In this document: one piece after another, positions 1 through 10,871 of the stretch
How the letters are laid out: each line of letters begins with the position of its first letter
Numbering within the stretch: position 1 is the stretch's first letter
DNA from: Portunus trituberculatus
Taxonomy: Eukaryota > Arthropoda > Malacostraca > Decapoda > Portunidae
DNA length: 64,000 nucleotides
NCBI RefSeq assembly: GCF_017591435.1
Contig: NC_059286.1
Span: 3,192,682-3,256,681, forward strand
Reading direction: 5' to 3'
The notes under the pieces: generated by a model
What the model was told of the DNA's origin: nothing
Database searches by the model: none
Seen by the model: the letters and a program-made list of their open reading frames with translations, nothing else
Translations under genes and position numbers: made by a program

Positions 1-1
1 T

Positions 2-872
2 TGCAATGGTGCAGCTTATTGTTTTCATTGTCGTGATGCTCACCAGGTACGTTCCAGGCAATGCCCCAGGTATCGCCTGGAGCAGGACATTCTACAGCTT
101 GCCAATAGTCAGTTTATCAGCCTCGGTAGCGCCCGCCGTGAACTCCTGTACCGCCAGAAGGATGGTACTGGTGCGACATCCTATGCTTCATTGGCCGCTC
201 GCTCTTCGGCTGAGTCTGCCGGTCCGAAGACAACTCCTCCTGCTACCTCTCGCTCTGTTGGGGCGGGTGGTACTGTTTATCTGGCTAACAGGTTTGCCAT
301 TTTGGCTGATGACTCGGTTGAGTCATCTCTTAGAAGTGACGAGAAAAATACGGACTTGAACAAAGTCACCCATGTAGTAGATGTCCATTTGCCACCTGTA
401 TCTCCTAAGCCTTTCAAGGGTCTAACTAAGCGGCACCGCGGCTCTGCGGAGTCGTTAGATTTAGCTCAGCATAAGCAGTCTAAGTTTTCTCCCGGTGCTT
501 ATAATCGTGAGTCCTCCAGGGACCGCTCTGCTAGGGTAGCTCCAGTAGTTTCTGTCCAGCCTTCTGTGACGCCCTCCGTCTCAGATCGGGCTTCTTATGA
601 TGAGGACGGTCTGAGCATGGAGACGTCCGATGATATTGTCATAGCCGTCCCTCGTGGACCAACTGTATCGGAAAGTGCAGTCCTGCCTGATCCTCGTCCT
701 CCGAGGACCAGTAAAAGTGATGATAGTTCGCATCACCCACCGATAAGCCGAAAGGCTGAGGTCCAACGACCCGGCACACCTCAATTCCCGGTGTCTTCTC
801 GTCGTTTGATTATTTCTAGTCAGGTCAGTCACGGGCAGCCTCAAAAGGCTCGCTCGTCCACTGCACCCAAAT
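2..872 (+). pseudogene. LINE ORF1 C-terminal part (gag-like, zinc knuckle)
   Basis: Near 20-70 the forward frame shows CFHC followed by a His and a Cys (AHQVRSRQC), resembling the last CCHC knuckle of I-element ORF1 proteins. From about 191 the frame continues open as a Ser/Pro/Arg-rich tail to the TAG at 872. In the family this protein coats the element RNA. The N-terminus lies outside the window, so total length is unknown. ORF2 begins at or just before this stop. Confidence 0.6.
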
Positions 873-3855
873 AGTCGTCTTCAAGCTTCTACAATGGAAC
901 TGTAGAGGCCTTCGCGCCTCGTGGGGGGAACTCCGAGCTTTGCTGTCGGAGTTCTCTCCAGCCTGTGTAGCTCTACAAGAGACTATGATAGGTGATAGTA
1001 CTTATTCTAGTCCTCCTGGCTATCGTGCTTTAACACTCCTTTCCCTGACCAGGGCCACCACGGTGGCACAGCTATTCTAGTCCGTCAGGATATACCTGTT
1101 ATCCCGGTACAACTTAACTCTCCCCTTCAGGTGGTTGCTGTTAAGGTCTTTATGGGACGACTGTACACCATCTGCAGTTTATATCTCCTCCTCGGCTTCC
1201 TGTCTCCAGGGGTGAGCTTGACGGCCTGGTGCGTCAGCTGACTCCGCCTTTTCTTTGTTGGGAGATTTTAACGGCCGTCACCCATTGTGGGATGAAGGTG
1301 CTAGTAATCCTCGTGGGGTTTTAATCGGTTCTTTTATTGAGGATGAGGGATTGGAGATTTTAAATTCTGGGGATGTTACACATTTCCACACTCCTACTGG
1401 GACTTTTACAGCTATCGATCTTTCTCTTTGTACATCTAATTCTTTCCTTGATTTTAATTGGCGAGTCCTACCGGATTTACACGGTAGTGACCACTTTCCG
1501 ATTTTATTGCAATCTGTGAAATCTGAGCCACAGTCCCGGCCACCACGCTGGGTTTTAGACAAGGCAGATTGGCGTCGATTCACAGACCTTAGCTCTTTTA
1601 TTCGTCCGCTGGCTGACTTTTCTACTTGTGCTGAGGCTGTTGATTATTTTACTGATTTTTTATTTCTTTAGCCCTTCAGACAATCCCTAGGACGTCAGGT
1701 CGCTTTACTAAGCGTCCCGTTCCTTGGTGGAACGCAGCATGCACTGCAGCGGTAAAGAGAAACGGGCAGCTTTCTCTCGTCTCCGGCGACATCGTGGGGA
1801 CCCGCAGTGCCTGGAAGCTTTTCGGCGATGCCGAGCTCGGGCCCGCCGCATTTTGAAAGAGGCACAAAGAGCCTCGTGGAAAGCCTATGTCTCTTCCATA
1901 AACGTCCGCACCCTCTTACGGATGTCTTCAACAAAGTCCGCCGAATTGCTGGGAAGTATTCTGCTCCTTCCCCACCAATTTTGTTGTCTGCTGGGCGAAC
2001 GGTGGCAGACCCTAGGAATGTCGCTGACCTCTTCGCGGAGCACTTTGCCAGTGTTTCCCAGAGGCATCCTGCAGCTCCGGGCGCACGTCACCGCCAGAGA
2101 ATGGAATCTCTCGGCATAAACTTTTCTTCCGCTGGAGGAGTCTTATAATGTCCCTTTCTCTGCTTCCGAGTTGCGGACCGCTTTGTCCCAGTGTCACGAC
2201 TCTTCTCCTGGGCCAGATGATATACCTTATGCCTTCTTGCGCCACATGTCTGACACTGCTTTTAACTTTCTTTTAAATCTTTATAATATGATTTGGCATA
2301 CCGGTGACTTTCCATCTTCTTGGGCTGTGGCAGTGGTTCTCCCATTTCCGAAGCCTGGGAAAGATAATCTCCAGGCTACGAACTACCGTCCTATATCTTT
2401 AACGTCCTGTATTTGCAAAGTGTTAGAAAAGATGGTAAATATAAGACTCATGTGGTATTTGGAGAGGGGAAGTACTTGTCACCGGTACAGTACGGCTTCC
2501 GAAAGATGAGGTCTACTACTGATGCTCTTTTATCCCTAGAGTCTTCCATTTGTGAGGCCTTCGCTAATCACCACCATCAAGTAACAGTCTTTTTTGACCT
2601 GGAGAAGGCCTACGACACGGCTTGGTGTCATGGCATTTTACAGTCTTTGTTTAATTTTGGCCTTCGGGGCCACCTTCCTATTTTTATCCAGACGTTTTTT
2701 ACGGGTTCGAGTTGGGAGTGTTCTCTCCGATGCTACAGCTTTAAATGACGGTGTCCCACAGGAAGTATTCTTAGTGTTACGCTATTCGCAGTTGCAATAA
2801 ATGGTGTTATAGATACTCTACCGGATGGCGTTCACAGTTCTTTATATGTGGACGACTTGTGCATCTCTTTTGCTGCTTCTAGGATGTCACTGATTGAGCG
2901 CAAGCTCCAACTGGCGATCAATAGGGTGTCCAGTTGGGCCAACATGAACGGTTTTCGATTCTCCACCTCGAAGACCGTAGCCATGCATTTTGTCGCAACC
3001 GTGGTGTCCATCCAGACCCGGATTTATACCTCGCCAATAGACGCCTCTCATGCGTGGAGGCGACTCGATATCTTGGCCTTTTATTTGACAACCGTCTCAC
3101 CTGGGTTCCCATTTTCGCTCTCTTAAGGCGTCTTGTCGGCAGGCACTATCCCTTCTTCGGGTTTTAAGTCATACCTCTTGGGGTGCGGACAGGGACACGT
3201 TGCTGTTGCTTCACCGTACACTCATACTTCCGAAGCTGGAATACGGCTGTGAGATCTACTCATCCGCAACAGATGCACGACTACGCTCGCTTGACCCCGT
3301 GCATCATGCTGGGGTCCGCTTGGCTACGGGTGCATTTCGGACATCTCCAATACCTAGCCTTCTAGTGGATGCTGGTTTCTGGCCGCTCGACCTCCGGCGC
3401 CAGTCTTCGATGCTCCGGTGTTGGTTTCGCACCCACCGTCTGCCTGATTTTGTCCCCTGTGTGTCAATATTGCGGGACTCGCGCTCGCAGGCGTATATCA
3501 CTCGACCGAGTCTCCCTAAACCTTTTGGCCTACGTGTTGCAAATCTCATGGCAGAGTTATCTATCGACCCCACTCCTGTGTACTCTTTCCGTCTCCCGCG
3601 AGTTGGTTATTGGCAGCTTCTTGTTACCTCATTATGCCCTGCCATGGATGGCAAGAAGGATTTTCTGCCAGCTCTGTCCCACACACGGTTTTTAGAACAC
3701 TTTTTTATGCATTCTGATGATATCCCTGTTTTTACTGATGGCTCCAAATCCGACTCGGGCGTTGGATTTAGTGTGGTTTTCCCCTCTTTTTATCGGTCTG
3801 GCAGCCTTCCTTCAGTGGCATCCGTTTTTACTGCGGAGCTGTCTGCCATAGTCCT
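871..3855 (+). pseudogene. LINE ORF2: endonuclease, reverse transcriptase, RNase H start
   Basis: The endonuclease begins with LLQWNCRGLR at about 890 and includes LLGDFNGRHPLWDE at 1255 and a GSDHFPIL motif near 1485. RT signatures follow: SPGPDDIPYAFL near 2210, NYRPISLTS at 2380, FFDLEKAYDTAW at 2590, and YVDDLC, the catalytic YxDD, at 2845. RNase H starts with VFTDGSKSDSGVGF at 3729 and AELSAIV at 3835. At least six frame changes are needed to follow the protein (for example near 1046, 1195, 1672, 2450 and 2760), plus scattered stops. Codon content is more GC-rich than the flanking repeats. It is a fossil and is not expected to make protein. Confidence 0.85.
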
Positions 3856-4078
3856 TGTAATATAAAGTGAATTGTTAATCTATTAAGTTCATGTTAAGTT
3901 CATGTATCTCGCTGAGCTCGAGCTTTGCTTCACAGCCCTCTTTAGCAGGTGATAAGTTTGCCTGCCTTGCACTCACTGGTCAGTCGGCCTCCTGCTCTCT
4001 CTCCTCGAGCACTGTCAAGATTTAGTTGAATAAAGCCTAAGCTTGAAGGCTCTTCCTTGTCTTCTTACGGACATATAG
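3856..4078 (+). repeat. 5' LTR of the Gypsy element
   Basis: Begins TGTAATATAAAG and ends near GGACATATAG. It contains an AATAAA-type signal (gaataaagcc) at about 4028. It differs from the 3' LTR by a tandem duplication of TTAAGTTCATG at 3891-3912. The exact 3' end is uncertain by a few bases because the bases after GGACA are shared by both copies. Confidence 0.92.
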
Positions 4079-4119
4079 AACAATTTATTCAACTACATCT
4101 TCTACTGGGACGAGCTACG

Positions 4120-7100
4120 ATGGAGAAGTTCCTTCGGCCTGAGAGGTTGGAAGCTCACCCCGACACCAGCCTTCTACACTGGCAGCATTGGTTCAGCACA
4201 TTCACCAACTTCCTGCAATCCATCGAGCAACCGTCTGACACTACTAAGTTCCGGCTCCTCGTTAACTATGTGTCTCCCTCAGTGTACTCCTACATCGCGG
4301 ATTGCAAGACCTACGACAAAGCTATCAAGACTCTACAAGCTGTATTTGTAAAACCTACTAGTGAAGTGTTTGCTCGTCATCAGTTGGCCACCAGGAAACA
4401 ACAGGGTAGTGAATCCGTAGACCAGTATGTGCTAGCACTCAAGCTGATAGCCAAAGACTGTGCGTTTAAGGCCGTTACTGCCGAAAAGTATGCTGAAGAG
4501 GCCATGCGTGACTCATTTATCTCTGGTCTCTCCTCTTCTGTCATTCGTCAGCGGCTGTTAGAAAAGCTGTCCCTCACCCTTGAAGAAGCCGTTCAACAAG
4601 CTCGCAGCTTGGAACTGGCACAACACAACGCTGATAAGTATGCCTCTCTCTCTTCCTCCGACTGTCATTCCACGGCTGTAGCTGTTACCGACTCTCGAGT
4701 GTTTAATGATAGTGAGGAAGTTACGGCTTCAGCGAAAACCACTGCTGCTACGAAAAATTGTTTCTATTGTGGGCGCTCCCTACATCCTCGCTACACTTGT
4801 CCTGCTCGCAACGCTACTTGCCACAAGTGTGGGAGGAAAGGCCACTATGCTAGTGTTTGCCAGGCTGGAGCAGGGCGGAACAGGCCTGGTACTTCCGCGG
4901 CGATTGTGTCGTCCATGACTACGAGTGCTGCTTCGACTTCACCCCTTCGCTGTGCGACGACACCTGCTGACATCAATGAGGTACGAGTTGAAGCACTGGT
5001 TGATAGTGGTAGTACTTCGAGCTTCATTAATCCTAAAGTTGCTTCACGCTTAAGCCTCACCACTACCTCTTCCAAGGACACTATTTCCATGGCCTCTTCT
5101 CCCCTCGCTGCTGTCAATGAAAGTCATTGTTTTGTGAATATCAAAGTAATGGAAAAAGAATACAAGTTGTTTAAACTCTCTTTGCTTCCTGATCTTTGCG
5201 CTGATGTTGTTTTAGGGCAAGATTTCATGAAACTGCACAAGTCTGTGGAATTTACTCTTCTGGGATCACGGCCTAAACTTACGATCTGTGGGATCACAAA
5301 AATGAACCTCCGTGCTCCTAGTCGTTTTCCCAATCTAACCAGTGATTGCAGACCCGTCGCCACTCCAACACGTCGCCATTCCAGCACTGACTCTACCTTC
5401 ATCCGGAAAGAGGTCGATGCACTTCTACGTGAGGGCACTATTGAGAAAAGCCAGTCTCCTTGGCGAGCACAGGTATTGGTGACCAGCGATGAACGATATA
5501 AAAAGCGTATGGTGGTAGATTATTCCAGGACCATTAATCGTTACACCCTTTTGGATGCTTACCCCATACCTAGAATTGATGAACTTGTCCATAAGCTAGC
5601 GAAGTACCGTGTTTTTAGCAAGCTGGATATGAAAAGTGCTTACCACCAAGTTCCCTTGAAGGAAGATGAGAAGCTCTATACTGCTTTTGAAGCTGATGGT
5701 CAACTATTCCAATTTACCAGAATACCCTTTGGTCTGACGAATGCCGTGTCTGCTTATCAGCGCACCATCAACACGTTGATATCTGATAATCGGCTGACTG
5801 ACACCTTTGCTTACATCGACGACCTCATTATAGGAGGAATGAACCAAGAGGACCATGACGAGAACCTGAGGCGCTTCGAAGCAGTTGCTGAGAAATACAA
5901 TTTAACCCTCAACAAAGATAAGTGTGAGTACCGCTTGCCAGAAATAAAGTACTTAGGATATTTAATATCTAACGGTACTCTAAGACCTGACCCAGAACGC
6001 TTGCAACCCTTAAGAGATTTACCAGTGCCTACGGATTCCTCCTCTCTTAGAAGAACTCTTGGACTCCTTTCTTACTATTCTCAGTGGATCCCTAACTACT
6101 CTAACAGAATCACTCCTCTTCTCATCGTTAAGACTTTTCCTCTCGACAGTGTTGCCTGCCAGTGTTTGCATGACCTCAAGGAAGATGTCTGCCGTGCTTC
6201 TGTCGCTGCTCTGGATGAAAACGTCCCTATGGAGATAGAAAGTGATGCCTCGGCCACCTCGTTAGCTGCCACACTATCCCAGCAAGGTAGGCCTGCTGCC
6301 TTCTTTTCAAGAAAACTTTCACCTTCTGAACAAAGACAGCCTACTGTGGAAAGGGAAGCAGCGGCCATCATAGAAGCCATCCGGAAGTGGAGACTTTTTT
6401 TGATAGGAAGGGAATTCAAGATAATAACTGACCAGCAAGCTGTTTCTTATATGTTCCACTCTCACCACTCCTCAAAAATAAAGAACGACAAAATACTACG
6501 GTGGCGTCTAGAGCTTGCTGGCTACAAATATGACATCCAGTATCGCCCTGGTAAAGACAACCTTCCTGCTGATGCCCTGTCTCGCTCGTGTTCTGCTACT
6601 GCTGAGTCCCTGTCTGATTTAGAGAAAGTTCATGATGCTCTTTGCCATCCTGGAATCACTCGTCTGTATCATTTTGTAAAATCTAAGAATTTGCCTTATT
6701 CCCTGGAAGATGTTAAGAAGGTAACCCTCATGTGTCGCTCTTGTTGTGAATTAAAGCCTCGGTTCTTCAAACCACCTACATCCCGCTTAATTCATGCCTT
6801 GCGCCCCTTTGACAGGATATCCGTTGATTTCATTGGGCCTAAGCCTTCTTCCTCCCGTAACAAATATCTTTTGGTCATGATTGACGAGTATTCCAGGTTC
6901 CCTTTTGCTTACCCTTGCTCTAACATGTCTGCTCAAACTGTTATTAACTGCCTTCTTGACCTATTTTCAGTGTTCGGTTGTCCATCCTCTATTCATTCTG
7001 ACCGAGGTCCTCAGTTTATGTCCCGAGAAGTATCGGAATTCTTGTCCAAGCACGAAGTTGTCATGACTCATTCCACCCCTTACCACCCTCAAGGGAATGG

Positions 7101-7440
7101 CCAGTGCGAGAAGGAAAACGGAGTCATCTGGAAGGCGATAAGACTGGCTCTTCATTCTCGTAACCTACCTGAGGGACAGTGGGAATTGGTACTTAATAAC
7201 GCCCTTCACGCTATTAGGTCTCTCCTCTGCACAGCTATCAACCAAACCCCTCACGAGAGACTCTTCTCCTTCCCAAGGAAATCATCTAACAGTTGTTCCC
7301 TCCCTTCGTGGCTATCTCAACCCGGTCCTGTATTTGTTCGAAAATTTGTTCGTACTTCTAAATCTGACTCTCTTGTTGAACCAGCTAGTCTGATCAACGC
7401 TACTCCCCACTACGCCCAAGTACAGTATGAGGATGGCTGA
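4120..7440 (+). CDS. Gypsy gag-pol polyprotein
   Basis: Retrotransposon polyprotein. I chose the ATG at 4120 because the frame opens inside the LTR at 4057 and this Met follows the LTR. Residues below are counted from 4057. A retrotransposon capsid-like region covers 22-200. Two CCHC knuckles lie at 235-248 and 255-268. The aspartic protease DSG is at 316. RT has LDMKSAYHQ at 523 and YIDD at 586-589. RNase H has D730 and D792. The integrase has an HHCC finger (H859, H864, C893, C896) and a DD35E triad (D924, D982, E1018). All catalytic residues are visible. An in-frame TGA at 7438-7440 ends the frame, and similar sequence continues beyond it. The intact frame and twin LTRs suggest recent activity. 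Confidence 0.93.
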   Translation: MEKFLRPERLEAHPDTSLLHWQHWFSTFTNFLQSIEQPSDTTKFRLLVNYVSPSVYSYIADCKTYDKAIKTLQAVFVKPTSEVFARHQLATRKQQGSESVDQYVLALKLIAKDCAFKAVTAEKYAEEAMRDSFISGLSSSVIRQRLLEKLSLTLEEAVQQARSLELAQHNADKYASLSSSDCHSTAVAVTDSRVFNDSEEVTASAKTTAATKNCFYCGRSLHPRYTCPARNATCHKCGRKGHYASVCQAGAGRNRPGTSAAIVSSMTTSAASTSPLRCATTPADINEVRVEALVDSGSTSSFINPKVASRLSLTTTSSKDTISMASSPLAAVNESHCFVNIKVMEKEYKLFKLSLLPDLCADVVLGQDFMKLHKSVEFTLLGSRPKLTICGITKMNLRAPSRFPNLTSDCRPVATPTRRHSSTDSTFIRKEVDALLREGTIEKSQSPWRAQVLVTSDERYKKRMVVDYSRTINRYTLLDAYPIPRIDELVHKLAKYRVFSKLDMKSAYHQVPLKEDEKLYTAFEADGQLFQFTRIPFGLTNAVSAYQRTINTLISDNRLTDTFAYIDDLIIGGMNQEDHDENLRRFEAVAEKYNLTLNKDKCEYRLPEIKYLGYLISNGTLRPDPERLQPLRDLPVPTDSSSLRRTLGLLSYYSQWIPNYSNRITPLLIVKTFPLDSVACQCLHDLKEDVCRASVAALDENVPMEIESDASATSLAATLSQQGRPAAFFSRKLSPSEQRQPTVEREAAAIIEAIRKWRLFLIGREFKIITDQQAVSYMFHSHHSSKIKNDKILRWRLELAGYKYDIQYRPGKDNLPADALSRSCSATAESLSDLEKVHDALCHPGITRLYHFVKSKNLPYSLEDVKKVTLMCRSCCELKPRFFKPPTSRLIHALRPFDRISVDFIGPKPSSSRNKYLLVMIDEYSRFPFAYPCSNMSAQTVINCLLDLFSVFGCPSSIHSDRGPQFMSREVSEFLSKHEVVMTHSTPYHPQGNGQCEKENGVIWKAIRLALHSRNLPEGQWELVLNNALHAIRSLLCTAINQTPHERLFSFPRKSSNSCSLPSWLSQPGPVFVRKFVRTSKSDSLVEPASLINATPHYAQVQYEDG

Positions 7441-7785
7441 GAAGCAACTGTCTTGACAAAGGACCTCGCGCCTTCCCACGAGGAGCTTCTGACCACGCCA
7501 GTCAATGACCAGCACCTGAGCAACTACCAGACACCACCACGAGACACTTCAACCAGACCATCAATAAGCTCGGGCCAGAGTGACCAACGCTCCGAGACAG
7601 AAGTCCACCACCTTCAACAAGCGGCTCATAACCACTCGCTGACCTCGCCCCTCCCAACCTCGAGTCCTGGCAACTCTAAGCTAAGCGGCCCTCCCGCTTC
7701 ACTTCCTTCAGGGACGACATCGAAACAAGAACCGCTGAGACGCTCTACTCGTATCAAGAAACCTATAGATAGGCTTGGGTATTAG
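7441..7785 (+). pseudogene. Gypsy pol C-terminal tail beyond the in-frame stop
   Basis: The same frame continues for about 114 codons after the TGA and ends at TAG in RRSTRIKKPIDRLGY. That basic tail is typical of Gypsy integrase C-termini. It is rich in Ser, Thr, Pro and Gln. Whether the TGA is a mutation, a sequencing error or readthrough cannot be told from one copy. Confidence 0.75.
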
Positions 7786-7847
7786 AATTAACATTGCTTA
7801 TTTATTAAGAATAATTAGAATGTCTGTTTTTTTATAGCACGGGAGAA

Positions 7848-8059
7848 TGTAATATAAAGTGAATTGTTAATCTATTAAGTTCATGTATCTCGCTGAGCTC
7901 GAGCTTTGCTTCACAGCCCTCTTTAGCAGGTGATAAGTTTGCCTGCCTTGCACTCACTGGTCAGTCGGCCTCCTGCTCTCTCTCCTCGAGCACTGTCAAG
8001 ATTTAGTTGAATAAAGCCTAAGCTTGAAGGCTCTTCCTTGTCTTCTTACGGACATATAG
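7848..8059 (+). repeat. 3' LTR of the Gypsy element
   Basis: It starts TGTAATATAAAG directly after the purine tract ending gggagaa. It is identical to the 5' LTR apart from lacking one 11-bp repeat unit. The LINE RNase H frame resumes directly after it. Confidence 0.92.
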
Positions 8060-8317
8060 CTTTACAAATAATTTTTACTCTACCGGCCTTCTCCCAAAGC
8101 TGTGAATTTTATTTAATTTTATTATATGTATTTTAATGTTTTATGTATATTATTGTAGCTTTTTGTTTTTAATTACCATTAATTTTATCGTTTTTACTTG
8201 TTTTAGTTATTTTACGATTTGTTTTAAACCCTTTTGGTTTTAATTACATAGTTTCATGCGGCGCCATATGACCTATGCTGTTGCGGCGCCTAACACCAAA
8301 TCCTCCTCCTCCTCCTC
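8060..8317 (+). mobile_element. I/Jockey LINE, 3' part
   Basis: The first bases read on from the interrupted RNase H frame (ALQIIFTLPAFSQS). This is followed by AT-rich 3' UTR and a terminal block containing GCGGCGCC twice (8260-8290). It ends in a (TCC)n tail at 8301-8319, the usual kind of short-repeat LINE 3' end. Much of the RNase H domain appears deleted between 8110 and 8230. Confidence 0.75.
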
Positions 8318-8507
8318 CTTACCCCAGTGACTCAGCACGCCGTCCTTGCACACGACAGCAATGGTTCGGTTATTGGTTATTGTTTGTGTTAATACACTCA
8401 TTCTGTTTTGTCTTGTTTTCCTTTCCCAAGGGCTAGACTAACTTATCCTAGCTTAACATCATTTATTTTTTGAGGGCGAGAGATCGTGGCCTCCCATTTC
8501 CCTTACA
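8317..8507 (+). repeat. Truncated 5' LTR of the Gmr1-like element
   Basis: This matches 15510-15695 closely (both contain gactcagcacgcc, gggctagactaactta and gcgagagatcgtggcctccc). It ends TTCCCTTACA, followed by TTGGCGACCCTGCCAGGA, a plausible primer-binding region. The first 450 bp or so of the LTR are missing because the LINE 3' end abuts here. The missing part is presumably left of position 1. Confidence 0.85.
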
Positions 8508-8828
8508 CTTGGCGACCCTGCCAGGATTAACTTGTGTTATTAATTGCTCTATTGTTCCAGCCCTTGAAAGGTTTACAGCTGTATAGTCGCCTTGAGCGCG
8601 CACTCACTATCTGAGGCCCGGAAGTGAGTTCCTTACAGACGTCCATTCCTGTAAGTTGATATTTATCCACATAGCTTCCTTTGCTGTGTTTACTGAGTGG
8701 ACAGTTTTATAATTGCTTTACTTGTTAAGACTGACATATTTTCTTCAGTCTTTGTACCTACAATTTTTGCGAGGTGTTTTGTATGTTTGGGTTGTATTTC
8801 TTTTGGTTATTTATTGTTTGTATCTACC

Positions 8829-9985
8829 ATGTCTTCCTTCGAGCAACTTCAGAAACAGGCTGCCGCTCTTGGTCTCCCAGGAACAAACATTGTGCACTAC
8901 ATCACCAGCCAACAGGCATATGAGCGGGAGGAGCGAGCAGCCATGCGACAAGCACAAAAGGAAGAAGCTGAGCGATAAGCACAGAGGGAAGAAGCTGAGC
9001 GACAAGCACAGAAGGAAGACGCTGAGCGACAAGCACAGAGGGAAGAAGCTGAGCGACAAGAACGAGAAGCTGAGCGACAAGCACAGATGGAAGAAGCTGA
9101 GTGACAAGCACAGACGGAAGAAGCTGAGTGACAAGCACAGAGGGAAGAAGCTGAGAGACAAGCACAGAGGGAAGAAGCTGAGCGACAAGCACAAAGGGAA
9201 GAAGCTGAGCGATAGAGAGGTTAGAACTTGCCAAGCTGGAAGCTGAAACCAAGCGAATGCTTCTCACTGCTCAAGGTAAGCCTGACGCTGTTACCATCCC
9301 AGATGTAGCTGTTTGCCCCACATTACCAGTATACCAGGAAGGAGAAGACATTGCTACTTATCTCACCCGTTTTGAGAGAGTGGCAGGGCTGTTACAGCTC
9401 GAACCAAGTACGTATGCTGTGAGGTTGGGATGTCTCTTAACAGGAAAAGCTGCTGATTTATATGTCTCCCTCTCTCCTGAAACCGCCAATGATTATGACG
9501 ATCTTAAGAAATCTCTGTTGACAGGATTTAAGAAGACTGCAGACGGATATCACCTTGATTTCCGCAATGCTAAAATTAGAGACAGGGAAAATTATTCCCC
9601 GTTTTCAGTTCATTTAACCCGTCTATTCCAGAGCTGGTTAGAGGCTTCCCAAGTTCCGGAAAACTTCCTTTCCCTAAAGGAGTTCATGATACTCGACCAG
9701 TTCTTAGCTTTGCTGAATCCTGACATCCGCACCTTCATCAAAGAACACCGACCGTCATCTCTTGCCCGAGCAGTGCAGCTAGCTGATGACTGGGCATTGG
9801 CACACTACACCAGTAAACCCTCCTTCAGGTCTTCTCCGCGATCCTTCAAGCCTCCTCCCAAGAAAACACCGCCTGTTCACTCGTCCGTCACCTTCACTGA
9901 CTTCTTCCACTACCAGGTGTCATGGATGTGGTGAGTTAGGCCACATTAGACCCCGGTACCCCAAGAACCCTCGTGCCTTCAAAGA
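8829..9985 (+). pseudogene. Gmr1-like Gag with coiled-coil repeats and SCAN-like domain
   Basis: The ATG at 8829 has a good context (accATG) and opens MSSFEQLQKQAAALGLPG. A heptad-like array of AQREEAERQ units (27 bp each, about 10 copies, 8940-9215) predicts a charged coiled coil, but contains several in-frame stops. From 9310 to 9800 comes PVYQEGEDIATYL through LSLKEFMILDQFLALL, which resembles the SCAN/Gmr1 capsid domain known to link these retrotransposons to vertebrate SCAN zinc-finger proteins. A zinc knuckle follows (CHGCGELGHIRPRY, 9925-9965) whose last Cys is Tyr. A frame change near 9890 separates the domain from the knuckle. Confidence 0.8.
8940..9220 (+). repeat. 27-bp tandem repeats in gag
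   Basis: About ten copies of a unit close to agcgacaagcacagaggg plus aagaagctg. In the gag frame it encodes AQREEAERQ. One unit is shortened (9055-9075). The array would lengthen a helical rod in Gag. Confidence 0.9.
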
Positions 9986-10871
9986 GAGTCCTCCATCTCA
10001 ACCTTTCACGGTAGGATTTTGCCTGTCTGATCACAGGGTTCCTCGGCCCCTTGTTTCAGGCACCGTTAATGGATCATGGACATCTTCAATCCTTAGGGAT
10101 ACTGGCTGTTCCTGCATTGTTGTCGCAGAAGTTCTACCTGATGCTGACGTTAGCAACTGCCGTTCCTGTCAAGTTGCTCACTATCTGGGCCGTGTTGATA
10201 CCTTTCCCACCGTCCAGTGTTACATCAGGTGTCCTTACTTTGAAGGTTGGACTGACACGATCCGTGCTCCCATCATGTTTGCCAGTGTCCTAATAGTTAA
10301 TGTCCCTGGGGTTCGTACACCAAAGGAACCATATCCTACCTTCAGTTATGATGAACTAGTTTCCGTTCCAGGATTCTCGTCTGCCTCAGCAGTAACACTT
10401 CCAGTCCAGAGTTTTCCGAAGCCTTCCTCTGCCTCTCAAGACTCTCTGCCTACTGTTACTTCCTCTGTCTCCCAAGACTCTCTGCCTCCTGTTACTTCAT
10501 TTGTCTCCCAGGACTCTCTGCCTCTTGTTACTTCCTCAGTATGTGCTGTGGAGACTCGTGCCTCGACCAATAGGATGAAGTGCCTCCACCCACTTCATCT
10601 CCCGAATCTCCAGCCTCTGTCTGTCACTCCTAAGGAATTTGGCCATCTTCAGAAGACCTGTGATACTCTGACCATCACCCACACCAAGGCCGCAACGGGA
10701 GAGATAGACCAAGCCCGGAACAACTCCACCTTCCAGTTTCTTTACCAGGACGGACTCCTCTACAGGAAGTGTCTCTCTTCACGCCATCCAGAGAAGGTGG
10801 GGAAACTATGTCTAGTTGTTCCATGGAAGTGTCGGCCCATTGTACTGAATAATGCACGGAAAATCCTTTAG
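9950..10871 (+). pseudogene. Gmr1-like protease and integrase N-terminus
   Basis: After the knuckle, the frame reads VSGTVNGSWTSSILRDTGCS, with DTG as the protease active-site motif at about 10097. A Ser/Pro linker contains three 36-bp repeats encoding SSVSQDSLPPVT (10420-10530). From 10625 the text CDTLTITHTKAA through GLLYRKCLSS and VVPWKCRPIVL matches the sequence leading into the integrase HHCC finger of Gmr1-type elements. The frame is lost at about 10868, just before the DNA transposon insertion. The finger continues at 14264. Confidence 0.75.

Larger units (their letters stand above)
1..3855 (+). mobile_element. I/Jockey-superfamily LINE, 5' and central part (decayed)
   Basis: A non-LTR retrotransposon running in from the left edge. 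In order it shows the end of a gag-like ORF1 with a zinc-knuckle remnant, an apurinic endonuclease, a reverse transcriptase and the start of an RNase H domain. An RNase H after the RT is typical of I-clade elements (I, Nimb) rather than CR1. The reading frame changes many times, so the copy is dead. It is cut at 3855 by a Gypsy LTR element, and its RNase H frame resumes just after the second LTR at 8060. Clade placement is from motif order only. Confidence 0.85.
3856..8059 (+). mobile_element. Ty3/Gypsy LTR retrotransposon, structurally complete
   Basis: It has two LTRs, a fused gag-pol frame, and a purine-rich tract just before the 3' LTR (around 7838-7847). The LTRs are identical over about 212 bp except for one extra 11-bp direct repeat in the 5' copy, so the insertion looks recent. 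It lies inside the RNase H domain of the LINE described above. I could not identify a clean 4-5 bp target duplication: the left flank ends in gtcct and the right flank starts gctttac. Only one in-frame stop (7438-7440) interrupts the pol frame before a further 115 codons. Confidence 0.95.

Noticed and set aside
8811..9267. Minus-strand Ser/Leu- or Val/Leu-rich readings
   Set aside because: Antisense of the 27-bp gag tandem repeats.
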